Positions 19,185-28,531 of a stretch of 64,000 bases of DNA are shown piece by piece (the stretch's first letter is position 1; each line of letters starts with the position of its first letter). The position numbers were made by a program, and so were the translations under genes. The notes under the pieces were generated by a model. It searched no databases. It worked only from the letters and a program-made list of their open reading frames with translations, and was not told the DNA's origin. The stretch is from Bosea sp. (in: a-proteobacteria) (GTDB lineage Bacteria > Pseudomonadota > Alphaproteobacteria > Rhizobiales > Beijerinckiaceae): positions 1,488,501-1,552,500 of the forward strand of contig NZ_JAMLIX010000001.1 of the NCBI RefSeq assembly GCF_023953965.1, in the 5' to 3' direction.

Positions 19185-22067
19185 ATGAGCCTGATCAAGG
19201 AAATCGACTACGGCACGCCGATCCGCGTTTGCGAGAAGACTGTGACGCTGACCATCGACGGCCGGAGCGTCACCGTTCCCGCCGGAACCTCGGTGATGGC
19301 GGCGGCGGTGAGCATGGGCACGCAGATCCCGAAACTCTGCGCCACCGATTCGCTCGAAGCCTTCGGTTCCTGCCGGCTCTGCCTCGTCGAGATCGAGGGC
19401 AGGCGCGGCACGCCCGCTTCCTGCACGACACCGGCCGAGGACGGCATGATCGTGCACACCCAGTCGGACAATCTCGCCTCGCTGCGCAAGGGGGTGATGG
19501 AGCTCTACATCTCCGACCACCCGCTCGACTGCCTGACCTGCGCCGCCAACGGCGATTGCGAGTTGCAGGACATGGCCGGCGTGGTGGGCCTGCGCGAGGT
19601 CCGCTACGGACATGAGGGCGAGAACCATGTCTTCGCCAAGGGCGCAGACGGGCTCGCCAACCAGAACTGGCTGCCGAAGGACACCTCGAACCCCTATTTC
19701 ACCTACGACCCGTCGAAATGCATCGTCTGCAATCGCTGCGTGCGTGCCTGCGAGGAGGTGCAGGGGACCTTCGCGCTGACGATCGTGGGCAGAGGCTTCG
19801 AATCCCGCGTCGCGGCGGGGGCGAGCGATTTCCTCGGCTCGGAATGCGTCTCCTGCGGCGCCTGCGTCCAGGCCTGCCCGACCGCGACGCTGATCGAGAA
19901 CACGGTGATCGCGCAGGGCCAGCCCGAGCATTCGGTGATCACGACCTGCGCCTATTGCGGCGTCGGCTGCTCGTTCAAGGCCGAGATGCAGGGCGAGCGC
20001 GTCATCCGCATGGTGCCCTACAAGGCGGGCCAGGCGAACGAGGGCCATAGCTGCGTCAAGGGCCGCTTCGCCTGGGGCTACGCCACCCACAAGGATCGCA
20101 TCACCAGGCCGATGGTCCGCGACAAGATCACCGATCCCTGGCGCGAGGTCTCCTGGGAGGAGGCGATCGGCAAGGCGGCTTCCGAGTTCAAGCGCATCCA
20201 GGCCAAATACGGCCGCGAATCGGTCGGCGCCGTCACCTCCTCGCGCTGCACCAACGAGGAGGTCTTCCTCGTGCAGAAGCTGGTGCGCGCCGCCTTCCGC
20301 AACAACAATGTCGATACCTGCGCCCGCGTCTGCCATTCGCCGACCGGCTATGGCCTCAAGACCACGCTCGGCACTTCCGCCGGCACGCAGGACTTCAGGT
20401 CGGTCGCCAAGGCCGAAATCATCCTGATCATCGGCGCCAACCCGACCGACGGCCACCCGGTCTTCGGCTCGCGGATGAAGAAGCGCATCCGCGAGGGCGC
20501 GAGGCTGATCGTCGCCGATCCGCGCCGGATCGACATGGTGAAGTCGCCCCATGTCGCGGCCGATTACCATCTGCAGCTCAAGCCCGGCACCAATGTCGCG
20601 CTCATCAACGCGCTCGGCCATGTCGTCGTCACCGAGGGGCTCGTCGACGAGGCCTATGTCCGGGAACGCTGCGACCTCGACGGCTTCGAGCAATGGGCGC
20701 GCTTCGTCGCCCGCGAGGAGAACGCGCCGGAGGAAAGCGAGCGCCATACCGGCGTGCCGGCGGCGGATGTGCGCGCCGCGGCGCGGCTCTACGCCACCGG
20801 CGGGAAGGCCGCGATCTATTACGGGCTCGGCGTCACCGAGCACAGCCAGGGCTCGACCGCGGTGATGGCGATGGCGAACCTCGCCATGGCGACCGGCAAT
20901 ATCGGGCGCGACGGCACCGGCATCAATCCGCTGCGCGGGCAGAACAACGTGCAGGGCTCCTGCGACATGGGCTCCTTCCCGCATGAGCTCTCAGGCTATC
21001 GCCACGTCTCCGACGACGCGACGCGGCAGGTCTTCGAGACGCTGTGGGGCGTGGCGCTCGATCCCGAGCAGGGCCTGCGCATCAACAACATGCTCGACGA
21101 GGCGGTCGATGGCACGTTCAAGGGGCTCTATGTCCAGGGCGAGGACATCGCCCAGTCCGACCCCAACACCCAGCACGTCACGGCCGGGCTGGCCGCGATG
21201 GAATGCGTCGTCATTCAGGACATCTTCCTGAACGAGACGGCGAAATACGCCCATGTCTTCCTGCCGGGCGCCTCCTTCCTGGAGAAGGACGGCACCTTCA
21301 CCAATTCCGAGCGGCGCATCAACCGCGTGCGCAAGGTGATGGCGCCGCTCTCCGGCAAGGAGGAATGGCAGGTCACGATCGACCTCTCGCGGGCGCTGGG
21401 CTATCCGATGGCCTATGGCCATCCCGGCGAGATCATGGACGAGATCGCGCGGCTGACGCCGAGCTTCGCCGGCGTCAGCTACGACAAGCTCGACAGGCTC
21501 GGCTCGGTGCAATGGCCGTGCAACGACAAGGCGCCGGAAGGCACGCCGCTGATGCATGTCGAGCGCTTCGTGCGCGGCAAGGGCCAGTTCATGCTCACCG
21601 AATACGTGCCCACCGACGAGCGCACAGGCCCGCGCTTCCCGCTGCTGCTCACCACCGGCCGCATCCTCTCGCAGTACAATGTCGGGGCGCAGACGCGGCG
21701 CACCGAGAACGTCGCCTGGCACGACGAGGACGTGCTGGAGATCCACCCCTTCGATGCCGAGAACCGCGGCATCCGCGACGGCGATCTCGTCGCGCTGACG
21801 AGCCGCTCGGGCGAGATCGCGCTCAGGGCCGAGGTCTCGGAGCGGATGCAGCCGGGCGTGGTCTACACCACCTTCCACCACGCCAGGACCGGCGCCAACG
21901 TGATCACCACCGATTATTCCGACTGGGCGACGAACTGCCCGGAATACAAGGTGACCGCGGTCGAGGTCAGGCGCACCAACCATTATTCCGCCTGGCAGGA
22001 GAAGAATTCCGAGGAGGACGCCACCCTGCGCCGGATCGCGGAGCGCCTGCCCGATGCCGCGGAGTGA
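19185..22067 (+). CDS. fdsA: NAD-dependent formate dehydrogenase catalytic alpha subunit
   Basis: This 960-residue molybdenum bis-MGD enzyme oxidises formate to CO2. The N-terminal NuoG-like part holds a [2Fe-2S] site (CATDSLEAFGSCRLC plus a later Cys), a His/Cys cluster (CLTCAANGDCEL) and two ferredoxin-type sites (CIVCNRCVRAC and CVSCGACVQAC). A further [4Fe-4S] site is CAYCGVGCSF. The metal ligand is Cys383 in ARVCHSPTGYG, so this is a Cys and not a selenocysteine enzyme. The C-terminal molydopterin-dinucleotide domain spans about 800-950. ATG 19185 follows GAGGAGG; the in-frame ATG at 19155 lies inside fdsB. Expected location is the cytoplasm. Confidence 0.95.
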   Translation: MSLIKEIDYGTPIRVCEKTVTLTIDGRSVTVPAGTSVMAAAVSMGTQIPKLCATDSLEAFGSCRLCLVEIEGRRGTPASCTTPAEDGMIVHTQSDNLASLRKGVMELYISDHPLDCLTCAANGDCELQDMAGVVGLREVRYGHEGENHVFAKGADGLANQNWLPKDTSNPYFTYDPSKCIVCNRCVRACEEVQGTFALTIVGRGFESRVAAGASDFLGSECVSCGACVQACPTATLIENTVIAQGQPEHSVITTCAYCGVGCSFKAEMQGERVIRMVPYKAGQANEGHSCVKGRFAWGYATHKDRITRPMVRDKITDPWREVSWEEAIGKAASEFKRIQAKYGRESVGAVTSSRCTNEEVFLVQKLVRAAFRNNNVDTCARVCHSPTGYGLKTTLGTSAGTQDFRSVAKAEIILIIGANPTDGHPVFGSRMKKRIREGARLIVADPRRIDMVKSPHVAADYHLQLKPGTNVALINALGHVVVTEGLVDEAYVRERCDLDGFEQWARFVAREENAPEESERHTGVPAADVRAAARLYATGGKAAIYYGLGVTEHSQGSTAVMAMANLAMATGNIGRDGTGINPLRGQNNVQGSCDMGSFPHELSGYRHVSDDATRQVFETLWGVALDPEQGLRINNMLDEAVDGTFKGLYVQGEDIAQSDPNTQHVTAGLAAMECVVIQDIFLNETAKYAHVFLPGASFLEKDGTFTNSERRINRVRKVMAPLSGKEEWQVTIDLSRALGYPMAYGHPGEIMDEIARLTPSFAGVSYDKLDRLGSVQWPCNDKAPEGTPLMHVERFVRGKGQFMLTEYVPTDERTGPRFPLLLTTGRILSQYNVGAQTRRTENVAWHDEDVLEIHPFDAENRGIRDGDLVALTSRSGEIALRAEVSERMQPGVVYTTFHHARTGANVITTDYSDWATNCPEYKVTAVEVRRTNHYSAWQEKNSEEDATLRRIAERLPDAAE

Positions 22068-22884
22068 TCCACCGGCCTCGGCTTCCGTCACGGCCGCGAC
22101 GGTTCGCTTCGGCGCCGGGCCCGAGCCGGCGCAGGCTGTCGAGATCGCGGTCGAGACGCCGGTCAACATCGTCTACGGCAACATGCCCTATGCGGTGATG
22201 ATGGCGAGCCCCTCGGACCTGGAGGATTTCGTCACCGGCTTCAGCCTGACCGAGGGCATCGTGCGGGGCGCCGACGAGATCCGCGCCATCGCCGTCGCGC
22301 CGCAGGCGGAAGGCGTCGTCGTCACGGTCGATCTGGCGCCCGGCCGCTTCCGCGCGCATCTGGCGCGGCGGCGCAACCTGTCGGGGCGCACCTCCTGCGG
22401 GCTCTGCGGCGTCGAGACCGTCGCGGAAATCCCGATGGCCGAGGCGGCGACGCGCGCGGTGCGGGCGGTCACGCCTTCGGCCATCGAAGCCGCGCTCGCC
22501 GGGCTTGGCCGGCACCAGCCGCTGAACCGGCTCACCCGCGCCGTCCACGCCGCCGCCTGGTGCGACATGAGGGGCACGATCCTCACGGTGCGCGAGGATG
22601 TCGGGCGCCATAACGCGCTCGACAAGCTGATCGGGGCCCGCATGCGGGCCGGGGCGGAGGCGGGCGACGGCTTCCTGCTCGTCACCAGCCGCGCCTCCTT
22701 CGAGATGGTCGAGAAGGCCGCGATCTTCGGCGCCGGCACGCTGGTCGCGATCTCGGCGCCGACCTCGCTCGCGATCGAGCGGGCGCGGCATCTTCGCCTG
22801 ACGCTGGCGGCGGTGGCGCGCCACGACGGCTGCATCGTCTTCACCGGGGCGCTGGCGCCCGAGCCCGAGAGCATCAGCCGATGA
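22054..22884 (+). CDS. fdhD: Formate dehydrogenase accessory sulfurtransferase FdhD
   Basis: This 276-residue FdhD/FdsC protein transfers sulfur from a cysteine desulfurase to the bis-MGD cofactor, which is needed for FdsA activity. The catalytic CxxC is Cys115/Cys118 in TSCGLCG. The family segments TREDVGRHNALDKLIG and LLVTSRASFEMVEKA follow. The start overlaps the fdsA stop by 14 nt and the gene overlaps fdsD by 4 nt, so all are co-translated. The first 30 residues are an Ala/Pro-rich extension. Confidence 0.93.
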   Translation: MPRSDPPASASVTAATVRFGAGPEPAQAVEIAVETPVNIVYGNMPYAVMMASPSDLEDFVTGFSLTEGIVRGADEIRAIAVAPQAEGVVVTVDLAPGRFRAHLARRRNLSGRTSCGLCGVETVAEIPMAEAATRAVRAVTPSAIEAALAGLGRHQPLNRLTRAVHAAAWCDMRGTILTVREDVGRHNALDKLIGARMRAGAEAGDGFLLVTSRASFEMVEKAAIFGAGTLVAISAPTSLAIERARHLRLTLAAVARHDGCIVFTGALAPEPESISR

Positions 22885-23153
22885 CGCAGACGACAGCACC
22901 GGCGAACGGCGCCGATCAGGAGGGGCACGCGGAGATGGTCGCCAAGCTCGGGCGCATGGCGGGCCAGATCGCCGATTTCTTCAAGCCCTATCCGGAGGCG
23001 GAGGCCGCAGCCGCGGTCGCCGACCATATCAACCAGTTCTGGACCGGGCGGATGCGCGCGACGTTCCTGTCAGCCTTCGCCGGCCGCCCCGAGGAGCTGC
23101 CGCCCCTGCTGCGCAGCGCCCTGCCGCGGATCCGGCCGGCGCGGGAGGATTGA
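22881..23153 (+). CDS. fdsD: Formate dehydrogenase delta subunit
   Basis: This 90-residue protein matches FdsD, the small assembly or stability subunit of NAD-dependent FDH: KLGRMAGQIADFFKPYP, then ADHINQFWTGRMRATF. It has no cofactor motif. The ATGA overlap with fdhD places it last in the operon. Confidence 0.9.
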   Translation: MTQTTAPANGADQEGHAEMVAKLGRMAGQIADFFKPYPEAEAAAAVADHINQFWTGRMRATFLSAFAGRPEELPPLLRSALPRIRPARED

Positions 23154-23469
23154 GGAAGCGACCCGATCTTGACCGCGCAACCGCGCATATGTGAGGCTGC
23201 ACAGGCCGTAGCGTCACCCAGAGACATGCGCCAGACGCGGACCAATTAGTCTTTGGTCTATTCAGTTTGCGTGTGGAACATTGCTCCCCCTCCGCGCAGA
23301 CCATGGCGGGGGCGGCTGCGATGCGCCATCCTGTCATCAAACGATCCCACCGGCCGGATCAAGGCCGGGTGATCGGGGCGGGCGACCCAACGAGACAGGG
23401 AGTATGGGGCATGTGCGAGACCAGGCGCCGGCGGCGCGACATCCGACATCTCCATCCGCGAGGTGACGT
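23154..23469 (+). other. Intergenic region with an inverted repeat and a tiny coupled ORF
   Basis: These 316 bp separate fdsD from the hydrolase at 23470. No full gene is visible. GACCAA (23240-23245), a 7-nt spacer, TTGGTC (23253-23258) is a perfect inverted repeat in a locally AT-richer stretch and may be an operator. A 20-codon frame (23411-23473, MCETRRRRRDIRHLHPRGDV) has AGGGAG upstream, and its TGA overlaps the hydrolase ATG. It could be a leader peptide or chance. Confidence 0.4.
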
Positions 23470-24285
23470 ATGACGGCAACCACGGGGATCACCGACTTCA
23501 CGATCGAAACGCCGGACGGCGTGACGCTCCATGCCTTCAGGCAGGGCCACGGCCAGCCGCTCCTGCTCGTCAGCGGCCTGAGCGGCAGCGCCGCCTTCTG
23601 GAGCGAGATCGCCGCGACGCTCTCGCGCTCCTTCCAGGTCATCCGCTTCGACCAGCGCGGCATCGGCGCCAGCACGCGCGGCGAGACGCCGTGCTCGATC
23701 GACCTCCTGGCGCAGGACTGCCTTGCCGTCCTCGACGCCGCGGGCGTCGCGCGGGCCGTGGTGCTCGGCCACTCGACCGGCGGCTGCATCGCGCAGGCGA
23801 TCGCCAAATGCGCGCCCGGCCGGCTCGACGGCCTGATCCTGAGCGCGAGCTGGCTGAAGCCCGGCCGCTATCTGGGCGCGCTCTTCGGCGCGCGGCGCGC
23901 GATCCTCGCGGCCGACCCTCAGGCTTATGCCGCGATCTCCGTGCTCAACGGCTACCAGCCGCGCTGGATCGAGGCGAACTGGCACATCTACGACGCCGCG
24001 CTCGAGGCGGCTCCGATGACCGAACAGGCGAGCGCGGTGGCGCGCGAGCGCCTCGACGCGCTGCTCGCCTTCGACGGCTCGGACGATATCGACGCGCTGG
24101 TGATGCCGGTCCTGGTCCTGGGCGCGCGCGACGACATGGTCGTGCCGGTCTACCATCAGGAAGCGCTCGCCGCGGCGCTGCCGGGCTGCCGCAAGGCGAT
24201 CATGGAAAGCGGGGGGCATCTCTTCCCGGTCTCCCGGCCGGACGCCTTCACCGCCACCGTGGCGGAGTGGATCGGCGAACTCTGA
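23470..24285 (+). CDS. Alpha/beta hydrolase (RutD-like)
   Basis: This 271-residue alpha/beta-hydrolase has the oxyanion segment LVSGLSGSAAFW, RFDQRGIGAS, the nucleophile elbow GHSTGG (Ser about 100), an acid in LGARDDMVVP (about 220) and the catalytic His in ESGGHLFPVSRP near the end. It most resembles the 3-oxoadipate enol-lactonase/RutD aminoacrylate hydrolase group, but no rut or pca genes adjoin it. The substrate is unknown. ATG 23470 follows GAGGTGAC. Confidence 0.85.
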   Translation: MTATTGITDFTIETPDGVTLHAFRQGHGQPLLLVSGLSGSAAFWSEIAATLSRSFQVIRFDQRGIGASTRGETPCSIDLLAQDCLAVLDAAGVARAVVLGHSTGGCIAQAIAKCAPGRLDGLILSASWLKPGRYLGALFGARRAILAADPQAYAAISVLNGYQPRWIEANWHIYDAALEAAPMTEQASAVARERLDALLAFDGSDDIDALVMPVLVLGARDDMVVPVYHQEALAAALPGCRKAIMESGGHLFPVSRPDAFTATVAEWIGEL

Positions 24286-24297
24286 GGTGTCGTTTCG

Positions 24298-24343
24298 GCA
24301 TCGGGTTTCTCCGAAAGGTGGATTCCATTTTTCGGTCCGATGC
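24298..24343. repeat. Dispersed palindromic repeat, family B (GCATCGG / CCGAAA)
   Basis: GCATCGG at the left edge is inverted as CCGATGC at the right, with inner CCGAAA and TTTCGG arms around GGTGGATTCC. Related copies are at 32986-33033 and, with a decayed left arm, near 56381-56426. It lies between the hydrolase and cytochrome genes. Confidence 0.75.
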
Positions 24344-24426
24344 TCCGGCCCGCGCGGCGAAATGGCTCATGCCTTCGCCGTGCTTCGGCGCTAGACTGGA
24401 ATGCCTCCAAGTCGAAAGGCATGACC

Positions 24427-24813
24427 ATGCGAGCCGTATCCTTGAGCCTCATCCTCCTGCTTCCCTTCCTCTCCCAGCCCGCCGCGGCGCAGGATGCCGC
24501 CGCGGGCGAGCGCGCCTTCGCCAAATGCCGGCCCTGCCACCAGGTCGGCGCGAATGCGCGCAACCTCGTCGGGCCCGAGCTCAACGGGCTGATGGGCCGC
24601 CATTCCGGCGCGGTCGCCGGCTACAGCTATTCGAACGCCAACAAGAATTCCGGCCTGACCTGGGACGAGGCGACCTTCGCCGACTACATCAAGGACCCCA
24701 AGGCCAAGATACCGGGCACCAAGATGATCTTCGCCGGCATCAAGAGCGAGAAGGAGATCAAGGACCTGACCGCCTATCTCAAGCAGTTCGACAAGGACGG
24801 CAACAAGCTCTGA
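24427..24813 (+). CDS. Class I c-type cytochrome (c2/c-552-like)
   Basis: This 128-residue periplasmic electron carrier has a Sec signal (MRAVSLSLILLLPF, cleavage about Ala21), the heme site Cys34-x-x-Cys37-His38 in KCRPCHQVG, and the axial Met in IPGTKMIFAG near residue 97. Helices WDEATFADYIKDP and LTAYLKQFDKDG frame the heme as in mitochondrial-type cytochrome c. AAAGG at 24415 is 7 nt from ATG 24427; ATG 24421 is too close to it. The partner oxidase is not encoded here. Confidence 0.9.
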   Translation: MRAVSLSLILLLPFLSQPAAAQDAAAGERAFAKCRPCHQVGANARNLVGPELNGLMGRHSGAVAGYSYSNANKNSGLTWDEATFADYIKDPKAKIPGTKMIFAGIKSEKEIKDLTAYLKQFDKDGNKL

Positions 24814-24937
24814 CGCCCGCGTCTCGCGGAACGCCCCTTCCATTTTCCCGAAGCAGTGCAATATTCGTTCTTTCCGGCGCCGATGCATGATTCGCGGCCG
24901 GGCGAACGGGCTGCCATGCGGGAGGCTTCCAGCGTCG

Positions 24938-25387
24938 ATGAAGAAGGCCAAGCGGAAACCGGGGGAGAAGCGGTCGCAGATCGCCGCCATGCCGATCCGC
25001 CGCGCCGCCGACGGATCGACCGAGATCCTGCTCGTGACCTCGCGCACGACGCGCCGCTGGATCGTGCCCAAGGGCTGGCCGATGAAGGGCCTCAAGGACA
25101 GCGCCGCCGCTGCGCGCGAAGCCTATGAGGAGGCCGGCGTCATCGGTCGCGTCAGCGAGAAGCCGGCCGGGCGCTACACCTATTGGAAGCGGATGGACGA
25201 CCATTTCACCCTGTGCGAGGTGAAGCTCTATCTGCTCGAGGTGGAGCAGCAGCTCGACAGCTGGGCCGAGCAGCACCAGCGCGAGCTGCATTGGTTCAAG
25301 CTGGCGGATGCCGCCGACATCGTCGACGAACCGGAACTGAGCACCGCGCTGCGCAAGCTGGACACGCAATTCTCGCTCGCAGCCTGA
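24938..25387 (+). CDS. NUDIX hydrolase family protein
   Basis: This 149-residue protein has a NUDIX fold: ILLVTSRTTRRWIVPKGWP precedes the box GWPMKGLKDSAAAAREAYEEAG. The REAYEEAG core is intact. The first Glu of the canonical box is replaced by Leu, as in other KGWP-type alphaproteobacterial members. The family hydrolyses nucleoside diphosphates linked to another group (for example diadenosine or diphosphoinositol polyphosphates); the substrate here is unknown. The start at ATG 24938 is supported by GGGAGG about 12 nt upstream. Confidence 0.85.
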   Translation: MKKAKRKPGEKRSQIAAMPIRRAADGSTEILLVTSRTTRRWIVPKGWPMKGLKDSAAAAREAYEEAGVIGRVSEKPAGRYTYWKRMDDHFTLCEVKLYLLEVEQQLDSWAEQHQRELHWFKLADAADIVDEPELSTALRKLDTQFSLAA

Positions 25388-25503
25388 GGTTGGCGGCCGG
25401 GACGGCTTGCTCAATCGCGGGTCATGAGGCATGTGCGAAGCGCGCGGGCTGGCGGATCGCTCCAGGCGGCCGGCGCATTCGTCGGGGTCGAGGGAGAACG
25501 CGC

Positions 25504-27078
25504 GTGAAGATCGGATCACCCAGGGAAGTCTTTGCCGGCGAGGCGCGCGTGGCGATGACGCCGGAGAGCGCGTTGCAGCTCCAGAAACTCGGCTATGACT
25601 GCCTCGTCGAGACGGGTGCGGGCGTGGCGGCCGGCTTCACGGACGAGGCCTATCGCGCGGCGGGCGTCACCGTGGTCGCGACGGCGGCCGCGCTCTGGGA
25701 CGAGGCCGATGTGATCGCCAAGGTGCGCCCGCCCGAGACGGCGGAAGCCGAGCGCCTGAAGGCCGGCAAGACGCTGATCTCGTTCTTCTACCCGGGTCAG
25801 AACAAGGAGTTGCTCGAACTCTGCAAGGACAAGGGCGCCGCCGTCATCGCCATGGACATGGTGCCGCGCATCTCGCGCGCCCAGAAGATGGACGCGCTGT
25901 CCTCGATGGCCAATATCGCCGGCTATCGCGCCGTGATCGAGGCCGGCAACAATTTCGGCCGCTTCTTCACCGGCCAGATCACGGCCGCCGGCAAGGTGCC
26001 GCCGGCCAAGGTTCTGGTGGTGGGCGCCGGCGTCGCGGGGCTTGCCGCGATCGGCACCGCGACCTCGCTCGGCGCCGTGACCTATGCCTTCGACGTGCGC
26101 CCCGAGGTCTCCGAGCAGATCGAGTCGATGGGGGCGCAGTTCGTCTTCCTCGATTTCAAGGGCCAGCAGCAGGACGGCGCCGCGACCGGCGGCTATGCCG
26201 CCCCGTCGAGCCCCGAGTTCAGGGAGGCGCAGCTCAAGAAGTTCCGGGAGCTCGCTCCCGAAATGGACATCGTCATCACCACCGCGCTGATCCCCGGCCG
26301 CGACGCGCCCGTGCTGTGGACCAAGGACATGGTCGAGGCGATGAAGCCGGGCTCGGTCATCGTCGACCTCGCCGCCGAGCGCGGCGGCAATTGCGAGCTG
26401 ACCAAGGCCGACCAGAAGGTCGTCACGGCGAACGGGGTGATCATCGTCGGTTATACCGACTTCCCGAGCCGGATGGCGGCCCAGTCCTCGACGCTCTACG
26501 CCACCAACATCCGCCACATGATGACGGATCTGACGCCGGGCAAGGACGGCAAGCCCGTCCACAACATGGAGGACGACGTCATCCGCGGCGCGACGGTGAC
26601 CTATGAGGGCGCGATCACCTTCCCGCCGCCGCCGCCGAAGGTCGCCGCGATCGCGGCGCAGAAGCCGAAGGAAAAGGCGAAGGAACCGACCCCGGCGGAG
26701 AAGCGGGCGCAGGAGGCGGCCGCCTTCAGGGCGCAGACGCGCTCGCAGCTCCTGCTGCTCGGCATCGGCACGGTCCTGATGCTGATCGTCGGCGCCTATG
26801 CGCCGGCAAGCTTCATGAGCCATTTCATCGTCTTCGCGCTGGCCTGCTTCGTCGGCTTCCAGGTGATCTGGAACGTGTCGCACTCGCTGCACACGCCGCT
26901 GATGGCCGTCACCAACGCGATCTCCGGCATCATCGTGCTGGGGGCGCTGCTGCAGATCGGATCGTCCGGCTGGCTCGTCACCTTCCTGGCGATGATCTCG
27001 GTCCTGATCGCGTCGATCAACATCGTCGGCGGCTTCCTGGTCACGCGCCGGATGCTCGCCATGTTCCAGAAGTCGTGA
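25504..27078 (+). CDS. pntA: NAD(P) transhydrogenase alpha subunit
   Basis: This 524-residue protein is a full-length PntA. It has an N-terminal NAD(H)-binding domain I (GSPREVFAGEARVAMTPE; dinucleotide site VLVVGAGVAGLAAIGTA near 177; VIVDLAAERGGNCE) and a Pro/Lys-rich linker (about 378-410). A C-terminal membrane part has about four helices (LLLLGIGTVLMLIVGAY onward). With PntB it uses the proton gradient to drive NADPH formation from NADH. The start is GTG at 25504, preceded by GAGGGAGAA. The single-chain form differs from the split PntAa/PntAb found in some alphaproteobacteria. Confidence 0.93.
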   Translation: MKIGSPREVFAGEARVAMTPESALQLQKLGYDCLVETGAGVAAGFTDEAYRAAGVTVVATAAALWDEADVIAKVRPPETAEAERLKAGKTLISFFYPGQNKELLELCKDKGAAVIAMDMVPRISRAQKMDALSSMANIAGYRAVIEAGNNFGRFFTGQITAAGKVPPAKVLVVGAGVAGLAAIGTATSLGAVTYAFDVRPEVSEQIESMGAQFVFLDFKGQQQDGAATGGYAAPSSPEFREAQLKKFRELAPEMDIVITTALIPGRDAPVLWTKDMVEAMKPGSVIVDLAAERGGNCELTKADQKVVTANGVIIVGYTDFPSRMAAQSSTLYATNIRHMMTDLTPGKDGKPVHNMEDDVIRGATVTYEGAITFPPPPPKVAAIAAQKPKEKAKEPTPAEKRAQEAAAFRAQTRSQLLLLGIGTVLMLIVGAYAPASFMSHFIVFALACFVGFQVIWNVSHSLHTPLMAVTNAISGIIVLGALLQIGSSGWLVTFLAMISVLIASINIVGGFLVTRRMLAMFQKS

Positions 27079-27088
27079 GGGCCCCGAC

Positions 27089-28522
27089 GTGAGCATCGGC
27101 ATCGTTTCAGCGGCCTATATCTCCGCCGCCATCCTGTTCATCCTCTCGCTCGGCGGCCTCTCGAACCAGGAAAGCGCCAAGCGCGCGGTCTGGTACGGCA
27201 TCGTCGGCATGGCGCTCGCCGTCTTCGCCACGGTCTTCGGGCCGGGCTCGGGCAAGCTCTGGCTCGTCCTCGTCATGTTCGCCATCGCGGCCGCTATCGG
27301 CTGGCAGGTGGCGATGAAGGTGCAGATGACGGAGATGCCGCAGCTCGTCGCGGCGCTGCATTCCTTCGTCGGCCTCGCCGCCGTGCTGATCGGCTTCAAC
27401 GCGCATCTGGAGCTTGGCGCCGTGCAGGCGCTCGATCCGGCCGCGCGCGAGGCGCTGACGGGCTTCGCCGGCGTGCTGGCGCACAAGAGCGGGGTCGAGA
27501 TCTCGATCCTCAAGGTCGAGGTCTTCCTCGGCGTCTTCATCGGCGCGGTCACCTTCACCGGCTCGGTCATCGCCTTCGGCAAGCTCGCCGGCAAGGTCGA
27601 CGGCAAGGCGAAGAAGCTGCCCGGCGGCCACATGCTGAACGCGGGCGCCGCCGCGCTCTCGCTCTTGCTGCTCGTCCTCTATGCGCAAGGGGCGGGCATC
27701 TGGGCGCTGATCCTGATGACGCTCTTCGCCCTGTTCATCGGCTACCATTTGATCATGGGCATCGGCGGTGCCGACATGCCGGTCGTGGTCTCGATGCTGA
27801 ACAGTTATTCGGGCTGGGCGGCCGCCGCGATCGGCTTCACGCTCGGCAACGACCTCCTGATCGTCGTCGGCGCGCTGGTCGGGTCGTCCGGCGCGATCCT
27901 CAGCTATATCATGTGCAAGGCGATGAACCGCTCCTTCGTCTCGGTCATCCTCGGCGGCTTCGGCAACACCACCGGCCCCGCCCAGGCGATCGAGGGCGAG
28001 CAGATCGCGATCGACGTCGAGGGCGTCGCGGCGGCGCTGAACGAGGCCGACAGCGTCATCATCGTGCCGGGCTATGGCATGGCGGTGGCGCAGGCGCAGC
28101 AGTCGGTGTCCGAGCTGACCCGCAAGCTGCGCGCGGCGGGCAAGGAGGTGCGCTTCGCGATCCATCCGGTCGCCGGGCGCCTGCCGGGGCACATGAACGT
28201 ACTGCTCGCCGAGGCGAAGGTGCCCTACGACATCGTGCTCGAGATGGACGAGATCAACGAGGACTTCCCGAACACGGATGTCGCGATCGTCATCGGCTCG
28301 AACGACATCGTCAATCCGGCGGCGCAGGAGGATCCCAACTCCCCGATCGCCGGCATGCCGGTGCTCGAGGTCTGGAAGGCCAAGCAGGTCTTCGTCTCCA
28401 AGCGCGGCCAGGGCACCGGCTATTCCGGCATCGAGAACCCGCTCTTCTACAAGGAGAACACGCGGATGTTCTACGGCGACGCCAAGGCTTCGCTCGACAA
28501 GCTCCTGCCCCAGATCGGGTGA
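27089..28522 (+). CDS. pntB: NAD(P) transhydrogenase beta subunit
   Basis: This 477-residue partner of PntA has about nine membrane helices in residues 1-265. The C-terminal NADP(H)-binding domain III has IIVPGYGMAVAQAQ (about 322), FAIHPVAGRLPGHMNVLLAE, VIGSNDIVNPAA and VSKRGQGTGYSGIENPLF. The GTG start at 27089 is 10 nt after pntA. The gene converges on the dehydrogenase at 28532 with only 9 bp between them. Confidence 0.94.
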   Translation: MSIGIVSAAYISAAILFILSLGGLSNQESAKRAVWYGIVGMALAVFATVFGPGSGKLWLVLVMFAIAAAIGWQVAMKVQMTEMPQLVAALHSFVGLAAVLIGFNAHLELGAVQALDPAAREALTGFAGVLAHKSGVEISILKVEVFLGVFIGAVTFTGSVIAFGKLAGKVDGKAKKLPGGHMLNAGAAALSLLLLVLYAQGAGIWALILMTLFALFIGYHLIMGIGGADMPVVVSMLNSYSGWAAAAIGFTLGNDLLIVVGALVGSSGAILSYIMCKAMNRSFVSVILGGFGNTTGPAQAIEGEQIAIDVEGVAAALNEADSVIIVPGYGMAVAQAQQSVSELTRKLRAAGKEVRFAIHPVAGRLPGHMNVLLAEAKVPYDIVLEMDEINEDFPNTDVAIVIGSNDIVNPAAQEDPNSPIAGMPVLEVWKAKQVFVSKRGQGTGYSGIENPLFYKENTRMFYGDAKASLDKLLPQIG

Positions 28523-28531
28523 GCGGGAGCC

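Noticed and set aside
20331..20333. Possible selenocysteine in formate dehydrogenase
   Set aside because: The metal ligand codon is TGC (Cys), and the frame has no in-frame TGA.
25504..28522. Alanine dehydrogenase as identity of the 25504 gene
   Set aside because: The N-terminal domain is related, but the C-terminal membrane helices and the adjacent pntB identify it as transhydrogenase alpha.
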